A stretch of 5,655 nt of DNA from JBOGXF01 sp050694275 (GTDB lineage Bacteria; Actinomycetota; CADDZG01; WHSQ01): contig JBOGXF010000195.1 of NCBI GenBank assembly GCA_050694275.1, positions 1-5,655 of the forward strand, read 5' to 3'. Position 1 is the first letter of the stretch, and each line of letters starts with the position of its first letter. A model generated the notes under the pieces. That model saw only the letters and a list, made by a program, of their open reading frames with translations, was not told where the DNA came from and ran no database searches. Made by a program: the position numbers and the translations under genes. This document shows positions 1 to 5,560 of the stretch, piece by piece.

Positions 1-124
1 TCGAGCGGATCATGGCCTTCATCGCCGACTACAACCGCACTGCGAAGCCGTTCGCCTGGACCTACGATGGCAAGCCCCTCAAGGTCGCCTGAGATGCGCG
101 CGGGATTTCTGCGCGGGTCCACTA
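1..124 (+). mobile_element. Probable right end of an IS630-family insertion sequence
   Basis: The transposase tail ends at 92 and the neighbouring minus-strand gene ends at 122, so the IS boundary must lie in about 30 bp. IS630 elements insert at TA dinucleotides. The first TA after the transposase is at 123-124, inside the TAG stop codon of the cupredoxin gene. The short non-coding stretch contains a direct repeat GCGCGGG (98-104 and 111-117). The left inverted repeat is outside the window, so the exact end is inferred and not shown. Confidence 0.35.
3..92 (+). CDS. IS630-like transposase, C-terminal end only (cut by window edge)
   Basis: An open frame enters from the left edge and ends at TGA 90-92, giving 29 residues that include FIADYNRTAKPFAWTYDGKP. 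The pattern F-I-x-x-Y-N-x-x-A-K-P-F-x-W-T-Y-x-G-K-P is typical of the extreme C terminus of IS630-family (Tc1/mariner-related DDE) transposases. The DDE catalytic residues would lie outside the window, so it is unknown whether the gene is intact. The family identity comes from recognising this short tail and could not be tested by search. The reading frame is clean and ends in a normal stop, which suggests the 3' end of the gene is undamaged. Confidence 0.72.
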   Translation, partial: ERIMAFIADYNRTAKPFAWTYDGKPLKVA

Positions 125-526
125 GCCGACGATCACTTGGGCCGTCATCGACGGATGAACGCGACAGAAGTACGCGTACGTGCCGGGGCTACTGAACGTA
201 AATGCGAATTGGGACGACACATCCGGTAGATCGCCGTTGAATACGCCGTCGGTGCTCGGTGGTTTCGGTTCGGCCACACCCGGCACTCCGTTGTCACCGG
301 GGAGACCAGAAGTAACTGTGTGATGAACGCCTTCGTCCTGGTTGGTCCAGACGACCTCCGTCCCACTCGCGATCCGGAGCGTTGCGGGTGAGAAGGAGAT
401 GTTTACCACTTCGACTTCTGCCGGCGCCGATCTCTCGGCGACCTGTGGATCCTCAGACGCGCACCCGGCTGCGAGGAGCGCCGAGATGACGAGGGAAATC
501 AAGCGTGCCCGATGCAGATCTTTCAT
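122..526 (-). CDS. Cupredoxin-domain lipoprotein (plastocyanin/amicyanin-like blue copper protein)
   Basis: This 134-residue protein is probably exported, lipid-anchored and copper-binding, acting in electron transfer or copper handling outside the membrane; its partner is unknown. The N terminus has a basic stretch (KDLHRAR), a hydrophobic core (LISLVISALLA) and a lipobox ending in AAGC, making Cys22 the expected lipidated residue. The mature part is one cupredoxin fold: the first strand begins near VEVVNISFSP (38-47), EVVWTNQDEGVHHT carries the first ligand, probably His69, and YFCRVHPSM supplies Cys121, His124 and Met127. This C-x2-H-x2-M spacing is amicyanin-like. Residues 74-100 form a long Pro/Gly-rich loop between the first ligand and the rest. 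An upstream in-frame ATG at 586 would add 20 residues before the signal peptide and was rejected. The ribosome binding site before 526 is weak. The gene is divergent from the DUF4383-like gene and ends where the IS probably begins. Confidence 0.85.
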   Translation of the reverse strand: MKDLHRARLISLVISALLAAGCASEDPQVAERSAPAEVEVVNISFSPATLRIASGTEVVWTNQDEGVHHTVTSGLPGDNGVPGVAEPKPPSTDGVFNGDLPDVSSQFAFTFSSPGTYAYFCRVHPSMTAQVIVG

Positions 527-554
527 GCCTGAGGTTCGGTCGGGAAGCCCCCAG

Positions 555-590
555 CGGATTGTCGGGATTTCGGCCCACCGCGGCAATCCG
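555..590. promoter_or_regulatory. Near-perfect inverted repeat in the divergent intergenic region (operator candidate)
   Basis: CGGATTGTCG (555-564) and CGGCAATCCG (581-590) are inverted copies matching at 9 of 10 positions, separated by 16 bp. A third GGATT half-site sits at 565-569. The element lies in the 129-bp gap between the cupredoxin and membrane-protein genes, where a shared regulator would bind. It overlaps the promoter-like hexamers described separately. The symmetry is read directly from the sequence; regulator binding is inference, and no regulator gene is in the window. Confidence 0.4.
558..586 (-). promoter_or_regulatory. Possible promoter of the cupredoxin gene
   Basis: On the minus strand TTGCCG (586-581) is followed after exactly 17 bp by GACAAT (563-558). 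Each hexamer matches four of six positions of the TTGACA/TATAAT consensus. Transcription would start near 551, about 25 bases before the chosen ATG. Because the hexamers fall in the arms of the inverted repeat, a weaker mirror promoter (TTGTCG 559-564, GGCAAT 582-587) faces the membrane-protein gene. Promoter calls in GC-rich DNA from hexamers alone are unreliable. Confidence 0.25.
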
Positions 591-655
591 GCAGACGTCG
601 TGCGTGCGAATCAGATCGAAGGCACTGAGATATGGGAGACAGAAGGGAGCGGAGC

Positions 656-1081
656 ATGGCGGAGCGAATAGGTGCAAGGACGCCGGCGCAGATGTTTGCT
701 TTGGCGTTCGGGGCGGTCTATGCGCTGGTAGGGATCCTCGGGTTCTTCGTCGCGCGCGAAGTAACCGGAGGATCGGTCGATGACAAGCTGATCTTGTTCC
801 CTGTGAACCACCTTCACAACGTGGTCCATTTGGGTATCGGGACCGTCTGGCTCTTGGCTTCGAGAACCCACGGCATGGCCAAGAGCGTCAACGCCGCGAT
901 CGGTGCTGTTTACTTACTAGTCGCTCTTCTCGGATTCACCGGGATCGATCTGATGCACACGCTTCTCAATATCCACGGCTCGGGCGACGCAGATAACTTC
1001 CTTCACATCGCTTCCGGCGCACTGGCCCTCTACTTCGGAACCGCCGGCGCGTCCCGCAGAATTGAAGCGACCGCCACCTAG
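656..1081 (+). CDS. DUF4383-like small membrane protein, four predicted helices
   Basis: This 141-residue integral membrane protein has no known function. Hydrophobic segments lie at about 13-33 (FALAFGAVYALVGILGFFV), 56-68, 78-98 and 116-131, so four helices with short loops. The loop entering helix 2 reads PVNHLHNVVHLGIG, with His52, His54 and His58, and the loop entering helix 4 reads HGSGDADNFLHIASG, with His107 and His117. This N-x-x-H-N-x-x-H and D-N-x-L-H-x-x-x-G pattern is what I associate with DUF4383, common in actinobacteria. ATG 656 was chosen because AAGGGAG (643-649) precedes it by 6 bases. An ATG at 632, with GAAGG 9 bases upstream, would add 8 polar residues and cannot be excluded. 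The gene is divergent from the cupredoxin gene and convergent with hisG across a 68-bp gap. Function in heme, metal or envelope biology would be speculation. Confidence 0.8.
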   Translation: MAERIGARTPAQMFALAFGAVYALVGILGFFVAREVTGGSVDDKLILFPVNHLHNVVHLGIGTVWLLASRTHGMAKSVNAAIGAVYLLVALLGFTGIDLMHTLLNIHGSGDADNFLHIASGALALYFGTAGASRRIEATAT

Positions 1082-1149
1082 CTCAATCGACCTGATGGGC
1101 ATATGACAGCTGCGCGAGGTGGGCGAGGCACAAGTCGCCGGACGCTCGT

Positions 1150-2025
1150 TTAGGGGACGATCTTGGTGATCGGGAGCTCGACGATGTCCTCGGCCCCCAG
1201 GGCCTTCAGCCGCGGGATGAGGATGTTGATCGCGGCCTTCGGGACGACCGTTTCGACCGCGAAGTACCCGGTCTCCGCGAGCTCCGAGACGGTCGGCGCG
1301 CGCATCGCCGGGAGCAGCTCGACCACGGCCGCGAGATGGTCCTTGTCGACATTCAGCTTCACGAGAACGCGGCCGCGAGCGTCCACCGCACCCTTTAGCA
1401 GGATGGTGAGCTCGTCGATCGCCTGCCGTTTAGCCGCGTCCTCGTAGGCGGCCTTGTTGGCGATCAACTTGGTGCGGGACTCGAGCAGGACGTCGACGAT
1501 CTCCATCCCGTGACGTCGTAGCGTCGAGCCGGTCTCGGTCAGATCGACGATGGCGTCGACGATCTCCGGCACCTTCGCCTCGGTCGCGCCGTACGAGAGG
1601 AAGATGCGGACCGGAATCCCGAGCTTCTCGAAATAGCTCCCGGTGATGTTCGGGAACTCCGTGGAGATCCTCGAGTCGGGCTTTATCTGATCTGCGGACG
1701 AGATGCCCGATTCGCGCGGGACCGCGAGCACGAGCTTGACCGGAAGGTCCGTCTGCTTGGAGTAGTTCAGCGTGGCGACCTGGGCGACATCGGCCCCCGT
1801 CTCCGCGATCCAGTCCTCGCCGGTAACACCGATGTCGAAGAACCCGTCCTCGACGTAGGTCGGGATCTCTTGCGGGCGCAGAACGGCGACCGAGTCGATG
1901 CGCGGATCGTCGATGTCCCCGCGGTATTCCCGCTCCGAGGCGCGCGTGACCTTCAGGTCGGCCGCCTCGAACAGCTCGAAGGTGGCGCGCTCGAGCGATC
2001 CCTTGGGAATGACGAGCTTCAGCAT
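1150..2025 (-). CDS. hisG: ATP phosphoribosyltransferase, long form (HisG)
   Basis: HisG catalyses the first committed step of histidine synthesis, joining ATP and PRPP to give N1-(5-phosphoribosyl)-ATP in the cytoplasm. The 291 residues match the long form. The catalytic part (about 1-215) begins LVIPKGSL, contains GVTGEDWIAE (67-76) and carries the PRPP-binding signature around DAIVDLTETGSTLRRHGM (157-174). Residues about 216-291 form the ACT-like regulatory domain, including LLPAMRAPTVSELAETGYFA. Long-form enzymes are hexamers inhibited by histidine and do not need HisZ. The gene starts 9 bases after the ribH stop. Its ribosome binding site AAGGTG (2036-2031) overlaps that stop codon, so it is probably translated from the riboflavin transcript and falls under the FMN riboswitch. 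The hisE gene often found just upstream in actinobacteria is missing. No clear terminator follows the stop at 1150. Confidence 0.97.
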   Translation of the reverse strand: MLKLVIPKGSLERATFELFEAADLKVTRASEREYRGDIDDPRIDSVAVLRPQEIPTYVEDGFFDIGVTGEDWIAETGADVAQVATLNYSKQTDLPVKLVLAVPRESGISSADQIKPDSRISTEFPNITGSYFEKLGIPVRIFLSYGATEAKVPEIVDAIVDLTETGSTLRRHGMEIVDVLLESRTKLIANKAAYEDAAKRQAIDELTILLKGAVDARGRVLVKLNVDKDHLAAVVELLPAMRAPTVSELAETGYFAVETVVPKAAINILIPRLKALGAEDIVELPITKIVP

Positions 2026-2034
2026 GGGTGCACC

Positions 2035-2520
2035 TTAAAGGTCGGGTTGCGGCTTGGGCAGCTCCGAGAGGAGATTCGCCATCTCAAGCGCGGCGAGAGC
2101 CGCCTCGAACCCCTTGTTCCCCATCTTCCCCCCCGCGCGCTCGGCCGCCTGAGCCGAATCGTCGGTGGTGAGGACCCCAAAGGTCACCGGCACCCCGGTG
2201 TCCCGGGCCACGTCCGAGATGCCGCGGGCCGCGGTCTGCGCGACGAAGTCGAAGTGCGGCGTCTCGCCGCGGATCACCGCGCCGACACAGACGACCGCAT
2301 CGACCTCGCCCGACGCAGCGAAACGCCGCGCCGCGAGCGGAAGCTCGTAGGCACCGGGGACCCACGCGACCGAGATCTCGTCCTCACGCACTCCGTGCCT
2401 CCTGAGACAATCGAGGGCGCCGTCGAGCAGGCGCTTGCCGATGGTCTCGTTGAACCGGCTTGCGACCACCGCCACCCTGAGATGGCGTCCGTCGTACGAG
2501 CCCTCGTAGTTGCGCGTCAT
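2035..2520 (-). CDS. ribH: 6,7-dimethyl-8-ribityllumazine synthase (RibH)
   Basis: RibH condenses 5-amino-6-ribitylaminouracil with 3,4-dihydroxy-2-butanone 4-phosphate to give the lumazine precursor of riboflavin. The 161 residues are a normal family length. Landmarks are SRFNETI (21-27, aromatic residue stacking on the pyrimidine), WVPGAYELP (53-61), VGAVIRGETPHFDFV (79-93) with the general catalytic base expected at His89, PVTFGVLTTD (111-120) and NKGFEAALAALEMANL (135-150). The family assembles as pentamers or 60-subunit shells; which applies here cannot be read from the sequence. The ATG overlaps the ribBA stop in the four bases ATGA (2520-2517), and the ribosome binding region AAAGGCAGGAGAG lies inside the end of ribBA, so translational coupling is expected. 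The ATG at 2520 was chosen because the conserved domain starts at once and the longer frame is ribBA shadow. Confidence 0.98.
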   Translation of the reverse strand: MTRNYEGSYDGRHLRVAVVASRFNETIGKRLLDGALDCLRRHGVREDEISVAWVPGAYELPLAARRFAASGEVDAVVCVGAVIRGETPHFDFVAQTAARGISDVARDTGVPVTFGVLTTDDSAQAAERAGGKMGNKGFEAALAALEMANLLSELPKPQPDL

Positions 2521-3800
2521 CTCTCCTGCCTTTCCGTCGAGTCGGTCTCGTCCATGGCCCTCACGTCCTCGGTCGTGAACGGGTTCGAACCCTGTGGATC
2601 GAACGCGTCCAGGAGATGACCGAGCTTGTCTCGTTTCGTTTTGAGGTAGCGCCGGTTCTCCGGAGTGGGATCCCTTTGGAGGGGGACCCGTTCGACGATC
2701 TCCAGCCCGTACCCCTCGAGCCCGGCGCGCTTGGTGGGATTGTTCGTGAGCAGCCTCATCGTCGAGATGCCGAGGTCGACGAGGATCTGGGCCCCCACTC
2801 CGTAGTCGCGGGCGTCCGGAGAGAATCCCAGCTCCACATTCGCCTCGACCGTATCGAGGCCGCCATCCTGCAGTGCGTATGCCTCGAGCTTGTGTCGCAG
2901 CCCGATCCCTCGGCCCTCGTGTCCCCGGATGTAGACGATGACGCCCTCGCCCTCTTCGGCCACGTGGCGAATCGCATCCTGGAGCTGCGTCCCGCAGTCG
3001 CAACGGATGCTCCCAAGGACGTCGCCGGTGAAGCATTCGGAGTGGACGCGCACCAGCACGTTCTCCTTGCCCGCCGGAGAGCCCTTGACGAGTGCGACGT
3101 GAGTGCGACCGTCGTGCGATTCGTAGCCGATGGCGGCAAACGTCCCGTGCTCTGTCGGGATGCGCGCCTCGGTCACCCGGTGGATGAGCTTCTCGCTTCG
3201 GCGTCGGTAAGCGATGAGGTCTGCGATCGAGACGATCTTGAGTCCGTGGGCGCGCCCGAAGCGCTCGAGGTCGGCCATGCGGGCCATCGTCCCGTCCTCG
3301 TTGACCACCTCGCAGAGGACGCCGGCCGGGTACAGACCCGCGAGCCGGGCAAGGTCGACTGCCGCTTCCGTGTGTCCCGCTCGCTGGAGGACTCCGCCGG
3401 GCGTGTATCGCAACGGGAAGATGTGACCGGGGCGCGCGAGGTGGTTAGGCCGCGCCTCGGGATCGATCAGCGTCCTCACCGTCGCCGCGCGGTCGGCCGC
3501 CGAGATCCCCGTGGTCGTCCCCTTCGCTGCGTCCACGCTGATCGTGAACGCGGTTCCCAGCGGGTCGGAGGGATTCGGTGCCATCAGCGGCAGATGGAGC
3601 TCCTCGAGACGCTCCGCTTCGAGTGGCACACAGATGATCCCCGATCCGTACCGGACCATGAAGGTGATCAGGTTCGGCGTCACCTTCTCGGCGGCGACGA
3701 TGACATCCCCCTCGTTCTCGCGCGCCTCGTCGTCCACGACGATGACCACGCGGCCCGCCTTGATATCGGCGATGGCGTCTTCGATGGTCGAGAGCGGCAT
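2517..3800 (-). CDS. ribBA: Bifunctional DHBP synthase / GTP cyclohydrolase II (RibBA)
   Basis: This 427-residue fusion supplies both precursors of riboflavin. The N-terminal half (about 1-205) converts ribulose 5-phosphate to 3,4-dihydroxy-2-butanone 4-phosphate plus formate. The C-terminal half (about 208-400) opens GTP to the diaminopyrimidinone phosphate. RibB motifs are intact: DDEARENEGD (23-32), TTTGISAADRA (95-105), RPGHIFPLR (123-131) and RAGHTEAAVDL (140-150). RibA motifs are also intact: the zinc cysteines Cys256, Cys267 and Cys269 in SECFTGDVLGSIRCDC, then YIRGHEGRGIGL (290-301), RDYGVGAQIL (331-340) and LTNNPTK (351-357). The RGHEGRGIGL form and the KTKRDKLGH tail resemble actinobacterial RibA2 proteins. 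About 25 polar residues after the folded part form a loose tail. AGGAAG (3813-3808) lies 7 bases before the ATG, overlapping the end of ribE. Both activities look functional. Confidence 0.98.
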   Translation of the reverse strand: MPLSTIEDAIADIKAGRVVIVVDDEARENEGDVIVAAEKVTPNLITFMVRYGSGIICVPLEAERLEELHLPLMAPNPSDPLGTAFTISVDAAKGTTTGISAADRAATVRTLIDPEARPNHLARPGHIFPLRYTPGGVLQRAGHTEAAVDLARLAGLYPAGVLCEVVNEDGTMARMADLERFGRAHGLKIVSIADLIAYRRRSEKLIHRVTEARIPTEHGTFAAIGYESHDGRTHVALVKGSPAGKENVLVRVHSECFTGDVLGSIRCDCGTQLQDAIRHVAEEGEGVIVYIRGHEGRGIGLRHKLEAYALQDGGLDTVEANVELGFSPDARDYGVGAQILVDLGISTMRLLTNNPTKRAGLEGYGLEIVERVPLQRDPTPENRRYLKTKRDKLGHLLDAFDPQGSNPFTTEDVRAMDETDSTERQER

Positions 3801-3804
3801 CCGA

Positions 3805-4404
3805 TTACTTCCTTTCCCGTGAGGCGAGCAGTCGCTCGACGTACTTGGCGAGGACGTCCACCTCGACGTTCACTCGGGAGTCGACGGCGAGGCCGCCGAG
3901 GGTCGTGGATTCGAGGGTGTGGGGGATGAGAGCGACCTGAAAGCTGGTGCGTCCGACCTCGACGACGGTGAGGGAGGCCCCGTCCAGCGCGACCGATCCC
4001 TTCGGCGCGAGATACCTGAGGATGTCGTCTCCTGCCGCGAGCCAGATCCGTCGCGCTCCATCGTTGCTCTCAACGCGGACCACCTTCGCCACGCCGTCGA
4101 CATGGCCCTGGACCAAGTGACCTCCGAGCCGATCCGCGGCGCGGGCCGGGAGCTCGAGGTTCACCTCGTTCCCTTTCTTGACGTCGGACAGAGTCGAGCG
4201 CGCCAGCGTCTCTGCCATCGCTTCGGCCGAGAATCGCCTGCGCGATACGTCCGTGGCGGTGAGGCAGACACCGTCGACGGCGACCGAGTCGCCTCGTCGC
4301 AGCTCGCGGGCGACCTTTGGCCCGTTGACCTCGAGAGCGAGGGTGCCGCGGCGCACCTTCGCGCGTTTGACCGTGCCCTTCTCGACGATGAGCCCCGTGA
4401 ACAT
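3805..4404 (-). CDS. ribE: Riboflavin synthase, alpha-chain type (RibE)
   Basis: RibE transfers a four-carbon unit between two lumazine molecules, giving riboflavin and returning one pyrimidine to RibH. The 199 residues hold the expected two lumazine-binding barrels (about 1-95 and 96-190), and the internal duplication is visible: SVAVDGVCLTATDV (40-53) aligns with SVALDGASLTVVEV (137-150). The diagnostic start MFTGLIVEKG, the GHLVQGHVDG hinge (95-104), and IPHTLESTTLG (160-170) are all present. The ATG at 4404 was chosen over an upstream in-frame ATG (4473) because MFTG is the invariant family start and the extension lies inside ribD. The ATG shares one base with the ribD stop (TGATG). The family works as a trimer in the cytoplasm. 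The ribosome binding site is modest (GAGGG inside ribD), so coupling to ribD translation is likely. Confidence 0.97.
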   Translation of the reverse strand: MFTGLIVEKGTVKRAKVRRGTLALEVNGPKVARELRRGDSVAVDGVCLTATDVSRRRFSAEAMAETLARSTLSDVKKGNEVNLELPARAADRLGGHLVQGHVDGVAKVVRVESNDGARRIWLAAGDDILRYLAPKGSVALDGASLTVVEVGRTSFQVALIPHTLESTTLGGLAVDSRVNVEVDVLAKYVERLLASRERK

Positions 4405-5486
4405 CAGCGGTCCGCCCTCTCGAGCAAGACGATGACGTCGTCGCCGAGTCGCTCGACGTCGAGCATCTTCCACCGCGGCGCGTCGGACATCGTCGTCACG
4501 CCGATGTCCTCGATGCGCGGCCCGCTACCTCCTACGAGCACCCGGCCGTAATGAAGCTCGAGCCGATCGACGAGCTCGGCCGCGAGCAATCCGGTCGCGA
4601 GACGGGCTCCCCCCTCGCAGTAGATCTCGAGGACCTGTCGCGCGCCGAGGAGCTCGAGGAGGGCGGCGAGATTCACGCGCCCGTCCTTTTCCGGCAACAC
4701 GGCGATCTCGGCCCCCGCCGCCTTCCAATCGGTCTGAGTCTCGTGCGGGCACGCCGCGGTGGTGGCCATGAGCACGTCGCCGGGCTCGGCGAACAAAGCT
4801 GCATCGGCCGCGACCCGGCCCGAGGCATCGACCACGACCCGGATCGGCTGACGGGGATCGTCGACGGCGCGCACCGTGAGCCGCGGGTCGTCCGCGACCA
4901 CGGTGCCGCTCCCGACAAGCACCGCGTCGCACTCGAGACGCCGTACGTGTACTCGCGCGCGCGCCGCCTCCCCGGTGATCCAGCGCGCGCTGCGGTCGGA
5001 CGCAGCGAGGTGTCCGTCGAGAGTCAGCGCGAGCTTGAGGGTCACGAGCGGCCGCCCGGTCTCGCGATGCTTGATGTAAGCAGCGTTGATCCTGCGCGCG
5101 TCCTGGGCGAGAACACCGGTGACCACTTCGACGCCGTGATGTGCGAGGTACGCGAATCCCTTGCCGCGCACGCGCTCGTCGGGATCCTCGACCGCGGCCA
5201 CCACGCGCGCCACCCGCGCCCCCACGAGGGCCGGGGCGCACGGCGGGGTCTGACCCTGATGCAGGCAGGGCTCGAGGTTGACGTACACGGTCGCGCCGGT
5301 GGCGTCGATCCCGTCGAGAGCCACGGCCTCGGCATGAGCGGTCCCGGCTCCCCGGTGGAAGCCCTCGGCGACGACTCGCCCCTCGCGGACGACGACCGCG
5401 CCGACGCGCGGGTTGGGTGATGTGAACGGCACGGAACCCGCGAGATCGAGCGCCCGTCGCATGAACCGCTCGTCGCTCTGCTCCAC
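4404..5486 (-). CDS. ribD: Bifunctional pyrimidine deaminase/reductase (RibD), GTG start
   Basis: RibD deaminates the GTP cyclohydrolase II product and then reduces its ribosyl side chain with NADPH. It has 360 residues, normal for the fusion. The deaminase domain (about 1-145) has TSPNPRVGAVV (22-32) and the zinc site His51-Ala-Glu53 with Cys74 and Cys83 in PCLHQGQTPPC. The reductase domain (about 146-360) begins RPLVTLKLALTLDG, followed by WITGEAAR (169-176), CDAVLVGSGTVVADDPRLTVR (186-206) and YCEGGARLATGLL (289-301). GTG 5486 was chosen because AAAGGAG lies 8 bases upstream and the product starts MEQSDERFMRRALDLA, as the family does. An ATG at 5534 would add 16 residues from leader RNA with no good ribosome binding site. 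As the first gene after the FMN riboswitch it is the direct target of control. Neither domain lacks a key residue. Confidence 0.96.
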   Translation of the reverse strand: MEQSDERFMRRALDLAGSVPFTSPNPRVGAVVVREGRVVAEGFHRGAGTAHAEAVALDGIDATGATVYVNLEPCLHQGQTPPCAPALVGARVARVVAAVEDPDERVRGKGFAYLAHHGVEVVTGVLAQDARRINAAYIKHRETGRPLVTLKLALTLDGHLAASDRSARWITGEAARARVHVRRLECDAVLVGSGTVVADDPRLTVRAVDDPRQPIRVVVDASGRVAADAALFAEPGDVLMATTAACPHETQTDWKAAGAEIAVLPEKDGRVNLAALLELLGARQVLEIYCEGGARLATGLLAAELVDRLELHYGRVLVGGSGPRIEDIGVTTMSDAPRWKMLDVERLGDDVIVLLERADR

Positions 5487-5521
5487 GCCCTCGGCTCCTT
5501 TCCGAGCTCTCCGGGCGCAGA
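5482..5521 (-). promoter_or_regulatory. Start-codon sequestering hairpin (riboswitch expression platform)
   Basis: TCTGCGCCC (5521-5513) can pair without interruption with GGGCGTGGA (5490-5482). That is nine pairs, two of them G-U, covering the whole GTG start codon. Inside, TCGG (5505-5502) pairs with CCGA (5494-5491), closing a loop that contains AAAGGAG. When folded, this hairpin would block initiation of ribD. The pairing is read by eye; no folding energy was computed. Control at translation fits the lack of a U-tract terminator in the leader. Confidence 0.6.
5495..5501 (-). promoter_or_regulatory. Ribosome binding site that fixes the ribD start
   Basis: AAAGGAG is the strongest Shine-Dalgarno match in the leader, 8 bases before the GTG at 5486. 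It decides the GTG start over the upstream ATG. It is exactly the 7-base loop between CTCGG (5506-5502) and CCGAG (5494-5490), so its access to the ribosome depends on leader folding. Confidence 0.85.
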
Positions 5522-5534
5522 TAAGCGAAGGCAT

Positions 5535-5552
5535 CCGCCGCGCGCGCGGCAG
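5535..5552 (-). promoter_or_regulatory. GC palindrome hairpin between the aptamer and the ribD leader hairpin
   Basis: CTGCCGC (5552-5546), loop GCGC, and GCGGCGG (5541-5535) form seven pairs with one U-G. No run of T follows (the next bases are ATGCCTTCGC), so it is not a standard intrinsic terminator. Its position suggests a spacer or clamp that brings the aptamer's closing strand close to the anti-start strand. Confidence 0.5.
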
Positions 5553-5560
5553 ATTGCACT

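Noticed and set aside
98..117. Direct repeat GCGCGGG next to the IS end
   Set aside because: Seven bases of G and C in GC-rich DNA arise often by chance, and no further copies are visible; it is not evidence of a repeat family.
527..586. Longer cupredoxin start at 586 (20 extra residues)
   Set aside because: It would put a non-hydrophobic segment ahead of a well-formed lipoprotein signal peptide and run through the dyad and promoter-like sequences.
1082..1149. Possible bidirectional terminator between the membrane-protein gene and hisG
   Set aside because: The only hairpin seen is GGCGA (1122-1126) with TCGCC (1135-1139), five pairs with an 8-base loop and no adjacent T-run on either strand, which is too weak to call.
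2616..3929. Long plus-strand open frame (437 codons) opposite ribBA, and similar ones at 1870-2619 and 4551-5420
   Set aside because: They lie antisense to genes with complete family motifs. Their translations are rich in Arg, Asp, Val and Gly with no recognisable domain, which is usual for shadows of GC-rich codon-biased genes.
5487..5534. Upstream ATG of ribD at 5534 that would add 16 residues
   Set aside because: It abuts the GC palindrome, lacks a good ribosome binding site, and the added residues are not part of the RibD family; the GTG at 5486 has AAAGGAG at 8 bases.
4525..5559. Minus-strand 344-codon frame overlapping ribD in another frame
   Set aside because: It is dominated by Arg, Gly and Ala with no motif, and overlaps ribD through both catalytic domains, so it is a frame shadow.
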